A stretch of 64,000 nucleotides of DNA from Bradyrhizobium elkanii USDA 76 (GCF_023278185.1 NZ_CP066356.1:1914001-1978000); one strand, 5' to 3'; shown: positions 51,918-61,583, counted from the stretch's first letter. The notes: generated from the letters alone by a model not told the origin. A program made the numbers and translations.

Positions 51918-52901
51918 ATGCGCAAATCGGTCTTTCACGAGGATTGGTGGCTGGATGCGCTGGCTCCCGGTAGCTGGCGCGAAGTCACTTGTTCGCGTGG
52001 CGGGCGCGTCGTGGGTTCTCTCCGGTTCGTCACGCGTACTGAAGGCGGGATGAGCATCTGCGAGATGCCTCAAATCACGCGCTTTCTCGGACCGACAGTC
52101 ACGCTGCAGTCCGGCAAGACGGAAGCGCGCATGCGGTTGGCGCATGCGGTCATCACTGACCTGCTCAAGCAGGTCGCGGATTTCGATCACGTCGAGATGA
52201 CGCTCGATACCGGGTTCAGTGATGTGGCCGCGTTCCTCGCGTGCGGCTACGAGGTGCGGGCGCATCCGACTTTCATGCTGAAATGCACGAGCCCCCGAGA
52301 CGAGCTCTGGTCGGGATTGCGCGACAAGACGAAGAACGTGATACGACGCGCACGGGAACGGCTCGCCATTCGCGAAGTCACGTCCGCAAAATACTTCGTG
52401 AAGTATTACCAGGCCAACCTGGAGGGCGCGAAGTCGTATTTCGACCTCTCGCGATTGGAAGCTGTCTATGCCGCCGCGAGCGAGCGACAGCAATGCAAGA
52501 TCCTGGCGGCGGTGGACTCGAACAACAACGTTCACGCCCAGGTATTCTTCGTCTGGGACCACAAGTTCGTGCACTATTTCCTGTCGTCGCGGGACAGGAG
52601 CATTGCGCATCCAGGCTCGGTAAGTCTGCTCCTCTGGAGTGGCATCGAGCTGGCGCACGAGCGGGGCCTTCATTTCGATTTCGATGGCGGAATCGAAAAC
52701 GAGGCGCGATACAAGTTCGTTGTGGCGTTCGGCGGAGAACTGGCCAATCGCTTCGACGTCAGCCGTTCCACCATTCGTTACCGGCTTCACCGGCAACTAC
52801 GCAGAGTTCCCCAAGCGCTGCTGCGGCGTCTCTCGGCTGGCGCCGCTGCCAGCGACGTCAACGATCATGGCGTGCGGCTCAACCATTTCCCGTCGTCTTG
52901 A
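51918..52901 (+). CDS. FemAB/GNAT-type acyltransferase-like protein
   Basis: This 327-residue soluble protein starts at ATG 51918 with AGAGGA upstream. The double-GNAT (Acetyltransf_6/FemAB) pattern is visible in 'RDKTKNVIRRARERL', 'QVFFVWDHKFVHYFLSSRD' and 'LLLWSGIELAHERGLHFDFD'. Homologues in polysaccharide loci attach acyl or aminoacyl groups to sugars. It is preceded by a 246-base gap in which I see nothing. Confidence 0.75.
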   Translation: MRKSVFHEDWWLDALAPGSWREVTCSRGGRVVGSLRFVTRTEGGMSICEMPQITRFLGPTVTLQSGKTEARMRLAHAVITDLLKQVADFDHVEMTLDTGFSDVAAFLACGYEVRAHPTFMLKCTSPRDELWSGLRDKTKNVIRRARERLAIREVTSAKYFVKYYQANLEGAKSYFDLSRLEAVYAAASERQQCKILAAVDSNNNVHAQVFFVWDHKFVHYFLSSRDRSIAHPGSVSLLLWSGIELAHERGLHFDFDGGIENEARYKFVVAFGGELANRFDVSRSTIRYRLHRQLRRVPQALLRRLSAGAAASDVNDHGVRLNHFPSS

Positions 52902-53022
52902 GCGGATCGCTCCTGCAATTTCGATGCACGCCATTAACTAAGGTTTTACAAACACGTGCATCAACGAGCGATTTTGAAATAAGTAAGGGGGATAGAAACA
53001 CAATAAATTTGGAGGCGTTAAG

Positions 53023-54093
53023 ATGCGCGTTCTCGTGAGCGGACATCTCGGCTACATCGGAACAGTGCTTACCCCGATGCTAGGGCGTGCCGGGCACGAA
53101 GTCGTGGGCCTCGACAGCGATCTGTACTCTCGCTGCACATTTGCAGAAGGCGGGTCGATCGTGGATGTGCCGGCCATCCGCAAGGACACGCGAGACGTCG
53201 AACTTTCGGACCTGAAGGGTTTCGACGCGGTCCTGCATTTTGCTGCGCTGTCGAACGATCCGCTCGGCAATCTGAGGCCTGGCCTTACCGATCAGATCAA
53301 TCATGTAGCCAGCGTGCGCCTCGCGCAACTGGCCAAGCAAGCCGGTGTGCGACGGTTCGTGTTTGCGTCCTCCTGCAGCAACTACGGCAAGGCGGGCGAC
53401 GGGATGATCGACGAAACCGGAGCGCTCAACCCGGTGACGGCCTACGGCGAATCCAAGGTACAGTCGGAGCGCGATATCGCCAGCCTCTCCGGTGACGGAT
53501 TTTGCCCGGTCTACCTGCGGCCCGCAACGGCCTACGGCGTATCTCCCCGGCTCCGATTCGATGTCGTGCTGAACAATCTCGTTGCCTGGGCGGTGACAAC
53601 GCGAAAGATCCTCTTGAAGTCGGACGGCACGCCGTGGCGGCCCATCGTCCACATCGAGGACATCTCCCGCGCCTTTATCGCGGCAATGGAAGCTCCCGAG
53701 GCGGCGGTGTTCAATGAGGCCTTCAACGTCGGCCAGACGGCGCACAACTACCAGATCCGTGATCTCGCGAAGATCGTCGCCGATGTCGTCCCTGGCTGTC
53801 AGATCGAATTTGCCGATGGCGCCGGTCCCGACACCCGGTCCTATCGCGTGAGCTTCGAGAAGATCCGAACCCGGCTGCCGGAGTTCAAGCCGCAATGGGA
53901 TGCGAAGATGGGGGCGGAGCAGCTCTATCAGGCCTACCGGGCCTCGGGCATCACGCTCGAAGAGTTCGAAGGTCCCAGGTATCAGCGCATCAGCCACGTC
54001 AACAAGTTGCTGGCGGACGGTGCGCTCGATGCGGATCTCCGCCATGTAGAGTCGAGGCAGAGTGTCGGGCAATCGGCTCTCGTCGCGAACTAA
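53023..54093 (+). CDS. NAD-dependent epimerase/dehydratase (extended SDR)
   Basis: This 356-residue extended SDR has an N-terminal GHLGYIGT nucleotide motif, the serine region '[11 protein letters not shown]' and the YGESK catalytic pair (YxxxK). '[20 protein letters not shown]' and a C-terminal sugar-binding region follow. It acts on a nucleotide-linked sugar (4-epimerisation, reduction or dehydration). GGAGG precedes the ATG. It begins the deoxysugar part of the locus and could be the partner of the cytidylyltransferase further on. Confidence 0.9.
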   Translation: MRVLVSGHLGYIGTVLTPMLGRAGHEVVGLDSDLYSRCTFAEGGSIVDVPAIRKDTRDVELSDLKGFDAVLHFAALSNDPLGNLRPGLTDQINHVASVRLAQLAKQAGVRRFVFASSCSNYGKAGDGMIDETGALNPVTAYGESKVQSERDIASLSGDGFCPVYLRPATAYGVSPRLRFDVVLNNLVAWAVTTRKILLKSDGTPWRPIVHIEDISRAFIAAMEAPEAAVFNEAFNVGQTAHNYQIRDLAKIVADVVPGCQIEFADGAGPDTRSYRVSFEKIRTRLPEFKPQWDAKMGAEQLYQAYRASGITLEEFEGPRYQRISHVNKLLADGALDADLRHVESRQSVGQSALVAN

Positions 54094-54131
54094 TACACGC
54101 GCCGATCGATTTGACACACCAGGAGGACGGC

Positions 54132-55430
54132 GTGTCGGCGGCAGACGATGGCACGAGTTCAGGCGCAAAGATCTTTGCGCTTGCGCAAAGGATCTACCCG
54201 ATCTGCCGCAGCATCACCGGTAACGGTGTGCGGCAGACCCTTCGGGAGATCGGCGCGCACATCCCCCTTGATGTCCACGAGGTGCCGACCGGTACACCCG
54301 TTCTCGACTGGGTCGTGCCGCGTGAGTGGAACATCCGGGACGCGTACATCAAGGACCCGCGGGGCCGGAAGGTCGTCGATCTCAACGAATCGAACCTGCA
54401 TGTGATGAGCTACAGCGTGCCGGTGTGTCGCACCATGTCGCTGGACGAGCTTAAGTCCCACATCTTCACATTGCCCGATCAGCCGGACCTGATCCCGTAC
54501 CGAACGTCTTACTACCAGGAAAACTGGGCTTTCTGCATGGCCCACCGACAGTTGGAGCAACTGCGGGACAATACCTACGAGGTCGTGATCGACTCGACCC
54601 TCGCCGACGGGCATTTGACCTATGGTGAGTATTTTCACCTGGGAGAGTCGGACGACGAGGTGCTTCTATCGGCGCATGTTTGCCATCCCTCGCTTGCCAA
54701 TGACAACTGTTCGGGCCTGGCCTTGCTTGCGGAGCTTGCAAGCCGCATCTCCCAGATGCGAACGCGATACAGCTATCGGTTTCTCTTTGCGCCAGGAACG
54801 ATTGGCGCGATCACCTGGCTTGCCCGCAACGAGCATCGTGTGTCTCGCATCAAGCATGGCCTCGTGGTATCAATGGTCGGAGACGGCGCTGGTCCGACAT
54901 ACAAGAAGAGCAGGCAGGGCGATGCCGAAATCGACCGTGCAATGATGCACACGCTGCAGCATTGCAAGCTGACGCCGACGATATTGGAGTTTTCGCCCTA
55001 CGGCTATGATGAGCGGCAATACTGTTCGCCGGGGTTCAACCTGCCGGTGGGATTGTTTCAGCGCAGCCGCTTCGGTGCTATCTCCCAGTATCACACCTCG
55101 GCCGACGACCTGAGCTTCATTCGGCCGGAGCACCTCGGGGACTCCTTCCGCATCATTTCCGAAGTCATCGACCTGCTCGAAGGCAACCGCAGCTACTATA
55201 ACACGTCGCCGAGGGGCGAACCGCAGCTGGGTAGACGCGGACTCTATGGTGCGATCGGCGGCGACAAGGACGCCGCCGCAGCCAACATGGCGATGCTGTG
55301 GATTCTAAATCTGTCCGATGGACACCATTCGCTGCTTGATATCGCCAGGCGTGCCGACCTGCCGTTCCCGATCATTCTGAAGACGGCAAAGGTGCTCGAG
55401 CGCCACGAGTTGCTCGCGCCTGTGTGGTAA
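54132..55430 (+). CDS. DUF4910-type aminopeptidase-like protein with C-terminal winged helix
   Basis: This 432-residue protein has 'RIYPICRSITGNGVRQTLRE' at the start of the DUF4910 region. A zinc-peptidase-like core follows, 'LLSAHVCHPSLANDNCSG' (H..D pattern of M28-type sites), with 'FAPGTIGAITWLARN' and a later histidine in SQYHTSADDL. The last 80 residues look like a winged helix ('LLDIARRADLPFPIILKTAK'). The GTG at 54132 has AGGAGG five bases upstream. Such proteins recur in polysaccharide and natural-product sugar clusters, and their reaction is not established. Confidence 0.82.
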   Translation: MSAADDGTSSGAKIFALAQRIYPICRSITGNGVRQTLREIGAHIPLDVHEVPTGTPVLDWVVPREWNIRDAYIKDPRGRKVVDLNESNLHVMSYSVPVCRTMSLDELKSHIFTLPDQPDLIPYRTSYYQENWAFCMAHRQLEQLRDNTYEVVIDSTLADGHLTYGEYFHLGESDDEVLLSAHVCHPSLANDNCSGLALLAELASRISQMRTRYSYRFLFAPGTIGAITWLARNEHRVSRIKHGLVVSMVGDGAGPTYKKSRQGDAEIDRAMMHTLQHCKLTPTILEFSPYGYDERQYCSPGFNLPVGLFQRSRFGAISQYHTSADDLSFIRPEHLGDSFRIISEVIDLLEGNRSYYNTSPRGEPQLGRRGLYGAIGGDKDAAAANMAMLWILNLSDGHHSLLDIARRADLPFPIILKTAKVLERHELLAPVW

Positions 55431-55434
55431 GCGA

Positions 55435-55965
55435 TCACGCACCCTGAAGCGGCCAGTTCAGGTCTTTATCGGAGATCGTGCTGACGGCCAGAGGCCAGCT
55501 GATGCCGAACATCGGATCGTCGTATCGGACGCCGTTAGCAGCCGAAGGCTCGTAGAATTCCGAAATCAGGTAATTGACCTGAACGTTGTCGCTCAAGGTC
55601 TGAAAGCCGTGTGCAAACCCCTTGGGGATGTAGAGCTGCGAACCGTTCTCCGCTGAAAGCTCGAAGCCGCGCCATTGACGAAAGGTCGGCGAGTTCGCAC
55701 GCAGATCGACGATGACGTCCCAAATCGATCCGTTCAAGCAGCGCACGAGTTTAACTTCGCCGTGCGGCTCATTCTGGAAGTGCATTCCGCGCAATGTCGC
55801 CCTGCGCGAGGAACTCGAGATGCTGTGCTGGGGAAATCTGGTCACGAGCCCGTGTGCGCGAAACTCGTCTTCGCAGAACGTGCGCGCGAAAAAGCCACGC
55901 TCATCGTGCGCAGCTTCGATTTTGACGAGCCACGCTCCGTCAAGTCCTGTTGCTTCAAAGCGCAT
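55435..55965 (-). CDS. rfbC: dTDP-4-dehydrorhamnose 3,5-epimerase family protein (RmlC-like)
   Basis: This 176-residue cupin-type epimerase has 'DERGFFARTFCEDEF' at the start, the catalytic-histidine segment LRGMHFQNEP, and 'LYIPKGFAHGFQTLSD'. 'VNYLISEFYEP' occupies the region of the catalytic tyrosine. It epimerises a 4-keto nucleotide sugar at C3 and/or C5. It is the only minus-strand gene within this part of the locus. No rmlA, B or D partners are seen here, so a CDP-linked substrate is plausible. It is followed by an AT-rich 208-base gap. Confidence 0.92.
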   Translation of the reverse strand: MRFEATGLDGAWLVKIEAAHDERGFFARTFCEDEFRAHGLVTRFPQHSISSSSRRATLRGMHFQNEPHGEVKLVRCLNGSIWDVIVDLRANSPTFRQWRGFELSAENGSQLYIPKGFAHGFQTLSDNVQVNYLISEFYEPSAANGVRYDDPMFGISWPLAVSTISDKDLNWPLQGA

Positions 55966-56173
55966 GGGACGTATCCACTCCCGACCGAGAGGCCAATTGT
56001 CGACGACCAGTTCTATACAATTTTACTAAAATTTTCAGCATCTGCGTGGTTTACCTTGTTGCTCGATATCGCTTCATATTGTTCGCTTTCATACGATAAA
56101 ATTCGATCTAACAAGCCCGATTTAAGCGCCGGCAATCCTATATTCGGCAATCTTATATTCATGGTACGGCCCA

Positions 56174-57463
56174 ATGAACGCTCACTCGAGATTCGAATCG
56201 ATTCGATCGAAATCCTCTCACGGTAACTGCCGGCTGTGCGGCGCGACGTTGAAATCGACGTTTGTCGATTTGGGAATGTCGCCTCTCTGCGAAAGTTTTC
56301 TCACGGCCGACCAGATCGACGCCATGGAGCCGTACTATCCGCTGCACACCGTGGTTTGCGAGTCCTGCTTCCTGGTGCAACTCCAGGAATACGTCAAACC
56401 GGAGCATATCTTCACCGAGTATGCCTACTTCTCGTCTTACTCGACGTCGTGGGTGGAACATGCGCGGCGCTACTGTGAGATGATCAAGGCCAGGCTGAGC
56501 CTTGGTGCCGAGAGCCGCGTCTACGAGGTCGCAAGCAACGACGGCTACCTGTTGCAGCACTTCCTGCCGCTCGGGGTGCCGGTCACGGGAATCGAGCCGG
56601 CGGCCAACGTAGCCGAAGTTGCTAGGCAGAAGAACGTCCCGACAATGGTCGAGTTCTTCGGCCTGGAGCTGGCGCAGAAGCTGGTGTCGGATGGCAAGCG
56701 CGCCGATCTGATTATCGGCAACAACGTGCTGGCACAGGTTCCGGATCTAAACGATTTCACCGCCGGAATGGCCTGCCTGCTCGCGCCGCAAGGCGTGATT
56801 ACGCTCGAATTCCCGCATCTTGAGCGGCTCATCGACGAAAATCAGTTTGATACGATTTACCACGAGCATTTCTCCTATTTCTCGCTGGTGACGATCGATC
56901 GTCTGGCGCGGCGGCACGATCTGAAGGTTTTCGACGTCGAGCAGATCCCAACGCATGGCGGCTCGCTTCGCGTCTATCTATGCCGCGCCGACGCGACTTA
57001 CGCCGTCTCCGCCGCGGTGACCGCACTGCTGGCGCATGAGCGTCGGGTCGGCCTGGAAGATATAGGTCAGTACGAGCAGTTTACATCGCGGGTTCATCGC
57101 ACCAAGCGCGAACTGCTATCGTTCTTGATCGCGAGCAAGAACAAGGGGGCGCGGATCTGCGGCTATGGCGCTCCCGGCAAAGGCAACACGTTGCTCAACT
57201 ACTGCGGCATCGGTACCGACTTCCTCGACTTCACCGTGGACCGCAACCCCTACAAGCACGGCCGCTATACGCCGGGAATGCACATTCCGATCCTCGCGGT
57301 CGAAGCCATCGACGAGGTCCGTCCCGACTACCTGTTCATCCTTCCCTGGAATTTGAAGAGGGAAATCGTCGCGCAAATGCGGCATGTCGCGGACTGGGGC
57401 TGCAAGTTCATCGTTCCGATTCCTAACGTCGAAATCATTGATCCGCGTGAGGTTGCGCCATGA
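56174..57463 (+). CDS. Sugar C-methyltransferase (TylCIII/NovU type)
   Basis: This 429-residue protein has the three-part layout of nucleotide-sugar C-methyltransferases. An N-terminal zinc site 'CRLCGATLKSTFVDLG' is completed by VVCESCFLVQ. A SAM-binding core 'RVYEVASNDGYLLQHF' (motif I variant) is followed by 'EFPHLERLIDENQFDTIYHE'. The C-terminal nucleotide-binding domain has 'RICGYGAPGKGNTLLNYCGI'. The H in YHEHFSY is typical of this group. It would add a branching methyl to a 4-keto deoxysugar. It overlaps the next gene by four bases. Confidence 0.92.
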   Translation: MNAHSRFESIRSKSSHGNCRLCGATLKSTFVDLGMSPLCESFLTADQIDAMEPYYPLHTVVCESCFLVQLQEYVKPEHIFTEYAYFSSYSTSWVEHARRYCEMIKARLSLGAESRVYEVASNDGYLLQHFLPLGVPVTGIEPAANVAEVARQKNVPTMVEFFGLELAQKLVSDGKRADLIIGNNVLAQVPDLNDFTAGMACLLAPQGVITLEFPHLERLIDENQFDTIYHEHFSYFSLVTIDRLARRHDLKVFDVEQIPTHGGSLRVYLCRADATYAVSAAVTALLAHERRVGLEDIGQYEQFTSRVHRTKRELLSFLIASKNKGARICGYGAPGKGNTLLNYCGIGTDFLDFTVDRNPYKHGRYTPGMHIPILAVEAIDEVRPDYLFILPWNLKREIVAQMRHVADWGCKFIVPIPNVEIIDPREVAP

Positions 57464-58254
57464 AGGTTGTCCTTTTTTGCGGCGGTCTCGGTACGCGGAT
57501 CCGCGAGTACTCGGAGAGCATACCGAAGCCGATGGTCCCGATCGGCCATCAGCCGATCCTTTGGCATGTGATGCAGTATTACAGCCAATACGATCACAAT
57601 GATTTCGTATTGTGCCTTGGCTACAAGGCGAACGTGATCAAGGATTACTTCCTCAATTATCGCGCGACTGCGAACAGCGACTGCGTGATTTCGGAGTACG
57701 GCAAAAAGGTCGAGCTGATCGGCGAACATCAGCCGGACTGGCGGGTTTCGCTGGTGGATACGGGGACATGGCGCAACATCGGGCAGCGTTTGCTGGCCGT
57801 CCGCCATCTCGTCAAGGACGAGGAGATGTTCTTTGCGAACTACAGCGACGGGCTGACCGACGCGCCACTGCCTGACATGATCCAGAAGTTCAAGGAAAGC
57901 GGAAAGATCGGTTGCTTTGTGGCGATTCATCCGCCGATCAGCTTCCACCTTGCCGAGTTTGATGCCCAAGGGTCGGTGCAGCGGATTCGCTCCAGCCAGG
58001 AGTCCGAGATCTGGATTAACGGCGGCTATTTCATCTTCCGTAACGAAATCTTCGACTACATCAAGGAGGGAGAAGAGCTCGTCCAGGAACCGTTCAACCG
58101 TCTGATCGAGGGCGGTCACCTCATGGCCTATCGCTACGAGGGTTTTTGGCGCGCCATGGATACCTTGCGCGACAGACAAGTGTTGGAGGACATGGTGGAG
58201 CGCGGCGACACGCCGTGGCGGCTGAATCACTCGTCGGTAGCCAGCGCGGCGTAA
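57460..58254 (+). CDS. rfbF: Glucose-1-phosphate cytidylyltransferase
   Basis: This 264-residue nucleotidyltransferase begins MKVVLFCGGLGTRIREYSES, then has IPKPMVPIGHQPILWHVM, the signature of RfbF-type enzymes that make CDP-glucose from CTP and glucose 1-phosphate. 'FFANYSDGLTDAPL' holds the metal-binding aspartate, and 'DTLRDRQVLEDMVERGDTPW' the C-terminal end. It opens a CDP-deoxysugar pathway. A clear CDP-glucose 4,6-dehydratase (rfbG) is not next to it. Confidence 0.94.
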   Translation: MKVVLFCGGLGTRIREYSESIPKPMVPIGHQPILWHVMQYYSQYDHNDFVLCLGYKANVIKDYFLNYRATANSDCVISEYGKKVELIGEHQPDWRVSLVDTGTWRNIGQRLLAVRHLVKDEEMFFANYSDGLTDAPLPDMIQKFKESGKIGCFVAIHPPISFHLAEFDAQGSVQRIRSSQESEIWINGGYFIFRNEIFDYIKEGEELVQEPFNRLIEGGHLMAYRYEGFWRAMDTLRDRQVLEDMVERGDTPWRLNHSSVASAA

Positions 58255-58259
58255 CCGGA

Positions 58260-58913
58260 ATGAGAGCATTGCAGCTTGCCAGGCCCGGAGACCAGCTGTC
58301 GATGCTGTGCCTTGGCGCCCATTCGGATGATATCGAAATCGGCGCGGGAGCGACGCTGCTGGGGCTGATCGAGCGCGGTATCAAACTGGACGTGCATTGG
58401 TGCGTTCTAAGCGGTGGCGCCATACGGGAGGCTGAGGCCAGAGCATCGGCGGCCGACTTCTTGTGCGAGGCTGCATCCGCGAATGTCGAGGTGCTGTCGT
58501 TTCCCGATGGATTCTTCCCGGAAAGGGGAGAAGCCATCAAGGAATGGTTTGAATCGCTGAAGCGGCGGGTCGAGCCCGACGTCATTCTGACGCATCGCAG
58601 GGATGATGCCCATCAGGACCATCGCCAGGTCTGCCGCCTGACCTGGAACACGTTTCGTGATCATCAGATTCTGGAATATGAGATTCCGAAGTGGGATGGC
58701 GACTTCGGTCAACCCAACGTTTACATGCCGGTATCGGCGGCGGCGCTCGATCGTAAGATTGAACTCCTGCTCAAGCATTTCGGGACGCAGCGATCCAAGC
58801 AGTGGTTCGATGCAGACACCTTTCGCGGCCTCGCACGGATTCGGGGCATGGAGTGCAGGGCTACGGAACGCTTCGCCGAGGCATTTTTCGGGCGAAAGTT
58901 GACACTGATCTGA
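58260..58913 (+). CDS. PIG-L family deacetylase
   Basis: This 217-residue LmbE-like zinc deacetylase has 'MLCLGAHSDDIEIGAGATLL' (the AHPDD motif reads AHSDD) and 'ILTHRRDDAHQDHRQVCRLT' with the HxDH metal and catalytic residues. Such enzymes remove N-acetyl groups from sugars. The ATG at 58260 follows GGA by zero to a few bases, so the start is not strongly marked; the frame is open upstream. It likely modifies an amino sugar of the same polysaccharide. Confidence 0.9.
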   Translation: MRALQLARPGDQLSMLCLGAHSDDIEIGAGATLLGLIERGIKLDVHWCVLSGGAIREAEARASAADFLCEAASANVEVLSFPDGFFPERGEAIKEWFESLKRRVEPDVILTHRRDDAHQDHRQVCRLTWNTFRDHQILEYEIPKWDGDFGQPNVYMPVSAAALDRKIELLLKHFGTQRSKQWFDADTFRGLARIRGMECRATERFAEAFFGRKLTLI

Positions 58914-58981
58914 CGATGGTTGCGCGGACGTCACGCAGCCGGTGAAGTTCTGATTGCAGGATTTATCTCAAGGCGCATGAT

Positions 58982-60034
58982 ATGAGCATGTTATTCTCAA
59001 GTATCTTTCGCGCTGGTGACCTGGTGGAGGTCAGAAGCAAGGAGGAGATCCTCGCGACGCTGGATGCCAACGGCCGCCTGGAGGAAATGCCCTTCATGCC
59101 CGAGATGCTGAAGCATTGCGGCAAGACGCTTCGCGTCGGCAAGCGAGCTCACAAGACCTGCGATCCCGCGCTCGGTATCGGCGGGCGCAAGATGCTGAAC
59201 ACGGTCCATCTCGAGAACATCCGCTGCAACGGCGCGGCTCATGACGGCTGCGAGGCGGCCTGTCTGATATTCTGGAAGGACGCCTGGTTGAAGCCGGCGG
59301 GCGAGAAAGGGCCGTCGCCAAATGGCTCGGGCAAGCCGTCCAGGTCTGGCGGCTGCAGCGAGGAAACGCTGTGGAGCACGATCAAGCATCCGCCGAAGGT
59401 GGGCGAAACCGAGCCGACCTACGTTTGCCAGAACACACAGGTAAAATTCGCCACGCAACCCCTGAAGTGGTGGGATCCGCGTCAGTATGTCGAGGACTAC
59501 ACTTCGGGTAACGTTCGGCTGCAGGATCTCGTCGCCGGATTGACGTTCTCGGTCTGGCGTACGGTCACCGAAGCGGGGCTGGGCATCGGCACCGCGATGC
59601 GCTGGATCTACGACACATTCCAGCGCATGAGAGGTGGCGTGCCTTATCCAATCAGGCCCTTCGGCGTGCCGGAGGGGAGCAAGGTCCCGCAGTCCCGGCT
59701 TGATCTGCAGGTGGGCGACGTCGTGCGCGTCAAGCCGTATAAGGACATCCTCGAAACACTGGACTGCAACTACCGCAACCGCGGCCTGTATTTCGATCCG
59801 GAGATGGTGCCGTTCACCGAACGCGAGTACGAGGTCGAGAGGCGTCAAAAGCAGATCATCGACGAAGGTTCGTGCAAGATGGTCCGTTTCAAGACGGACG
59901 CGATCATCCTGAAGGATGTCGTGTGTGAGGCGCGCTATGCGATCTGCCGCCGCTTCTGCCCGCGCGCCATCTATCCCTATTGGCGGGAAATCTGGCTTGA
60001 GCGGGCACCTCAAGGCCAGAATCCAGCGAATTGA
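58982..60034 (+). CDS. Uncharacterised protein with two copies of a cysteine-motif domain
   Basis: I do not recognise a function. The 350-residue protein contains two related domains (about residues 11-103 and 244-339). Each begins GD(L/V)V(E/R)V, continues with (E/D)IL(A/E)TLD and FxPEM, and ends in a cysteine pattern followed by W(K/R)(D/E)(A/I)WL. Cysteines are at 82, 90 and 94 in the first copy and 315, 322 and 326 in the second, suggesting a metal site or disulfides. The linker contains a possible membrane-associated helix region (about 180-210) and two further cysteines. It lies between the deacetylase and flippase genes, separated by small gaps, which suggests a role in sugar tailoring or export. 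Confidence 0.8.
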   Translation: MSMLFSSIFRAGDLVEVRSKEEILATLDANGRLEEMPFMPEMLKHCGKTLRVGKRAHKTCDPALGIGGRKMLNTVHLENIRCNGAAHDGCEAACLIFWKDAWLKPAGEKGPSPNGSGKPSRSGGCSEETLWSTIKHPPKVGETEPTYVCQNTQVKFATQPLKWWDPRQYVEDYTSGNVRLQDLVAGLTFSVWRTVTEAGLGIGTAMRWIYDTFQRMRGGVPYPIRPFGVPEGSKVPQSRLDLQVGDVVRVKPYKDILETLDCNYRNRGLYFDPEMVPFTEREYEVERRQKQIIDEGSCKMVRFKTDAIILKDVVCEARYAICRRFCPRAIYPYWREIWLERAPQGQNPAN

Positions 60035-60047
60035 ACGGGAACGACCC

Positions 60048-61568
60048 GTGCATCGGAACGAACGCACCGATCAGTATTTTGCGGACAACAAGCCATATTC
60101 TGGCCTTGGCCGCAGGTCGCTGCACAGCGGCGTGGCGTTCATTGCTGCGCGCGGACTGAATATCTTCGTTCAGTTGGCCTCCACGATCGTACTGGCGCGA
60201 CTGCTCGGGCCGCACGATTTCGGGTTGGTGGCCATGATGCTGGCCCTGATCGGCTTCGCGCCCCTTTTCGTCGATCTCGGGATGAGCGAGGCCTCCGCCC
60301 AGCGGAGCAGCATCTCGCGCGCCGAGGTCAGCACGTTGTTCTGGCTGAATGTTCTGATCGGCGTCGTGCTGGCTGTCGTGCTGGCTGCGTCTGGTCGGTG
60401 GATAGCGCGTGCCTTCGGCGAGCCATCGCTCGCGGGCATGGCGTTGGCATTATCGGTGACCTTCCTGATGATGGCCTTGTCGACGCAACACTATGCGCTG
60501 ATGCGTCGGGCAATGCAGTTTCGCCGCATCGCGATGATCGACATATCGGCGAACATCATCGGAAGCGCTGCAAGCGTTGGACTGGCGCTTTCGGGCTGGG
60601 GCTACTGGGCGCTGATCGCCAAGCCGATCATAACGTCGGCTTTGACCGTCGTCGGAGCCTGGACCGCCTGTCGATGGATACCGGGCAGGCCCAGGCTCAC
60701 GCCTATGGTCAAGGAACTGCTGCGGTTCGGGCTGGGAGTCACCGGCTTCACCATGACGGATTACTTCGCTCGTTCGGCGGACAGAATCGCGATGGGGTAT
60801 TTCCTCGGTGCAGGGCCGCTTGGCTATTTTCAGAACGCCTTCACGATCTACAACAACCTGCTGTCGATTCTCAGTGAGCCGTTGCATAACATCGCGGTTT
60901 CGGGACTGAGTAAGCTCCAGCACAGTGCGGCCGAACTGAAGCGCTCCTGGGAAGGCGCGCTGTCATTGCTTTGCTACTTTTCGGGGCCTGCCTTTGCGGC
61001 CCTTGCCGTGAGCGCTCATGACATCGTGATCGTACTTCTCGGAGAGAAATGGTCTCCCGCGGGCCCCTTGCTCTGCATCCTCGCCATTCGCGGCATTGCC
61101 GACTGCATCGAGCGAACTCTCGGCTGGGTGCATGTCGCGGTCGGGCGTCCCGATCGGTGGATGCGATGGGGCATCTTCAGTGCAATCTGCCAATTGGTTG
61201 CGCTTGCAGCCGGACTGCCGTTCGGCGTGGTCGGCGTGACGATCGCCTACACAGTCACGATGTTTGTGCTGTTCGTTCCTGCGCTCGTCTACGCCGGCAG
61301 GCCTGTCGGGATCAGCGTCGGGGACGTCCTGCGCGCCACAGCGCCGCAGACCATTGCCGCGCTGGTCGCCGTAGCGGTCGCGTTCTCGATACAGGAGGCA
61401 TTCCTGCAGGAATTGCCGCGGTTGCTGCGAATTCCCGTCGCGAGCGTGATCTGTGTGACGGCCTACCTGACTGTCGTGGTCGGGGTCTTCAGGATCACGC
61501 GGCCACTGCAACTCGCGTGGTCCTTGCTGCGCGATTTCGGCATTGTACGACTGCAAGTCAACTCCTGA
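60048..61568 (+). CDS. Polysaccharide flippase (Wzx-like, MOP superfamily)
   Basis: This 506-residue membrane protein starts at GTG 60048 (GGGA nine bases upstream) and has about 12-14 hydrophobic helices. 'LASTIVLARLLGPHDFGLVA' in the first two helices and 'DRIAMGYFLGAGPLGYFQNA' mark the polysaccharide-transport (Wzx/WzxC) branch. It flips lipid-linked repeat units across the inner membrane. The next gene lies 15 bases downstream. Confidence 0.92.
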   Translation: MHRNERTDQYFADNKPYSGLGRRSLHSGVAFIAARGLNIFVQLASTIVLARLLGPHDFGLVAMMLALIGFAPLFVDLGMSEASAQRSSISRAEVSTLFWLNVLIGVVLAVVLAASGRWIARAFGEPSLAGMALALSVTFLMMALSTQHYALMRRAMQFRRIAMIDISANIIGSAASVGLALSGWGYWALIAKPIITSALTVVGAWTACRWIPGRPRLTPMVKELLRFGLGVTGFTMTDYFARSADRIAMGYFLGAGPLGYFQNAFTIYNNLLSILSEPLHNIAVSGLSKLQHSAAELKRSWEGALSLLCYFSGPAFAALAVSAHDIVIVLLGEKWSPAGPLLCILAIRGIADCIERTLGWVHVAVGRPDRWMRWGIFSAICQLVALAAGLPFGVVGVTIAYTVTMFVLFVPALVYAGRPVGISVGDVLRATAPQTIAALVAVAVAFSIQEAFLQELPRLLRIPVASVICVTAYLTVVVGVFRITRPLQLAWSLLRDFGIVRLQVNS

Positions 61569-61583
61569 TCCTGGATCACGCCC

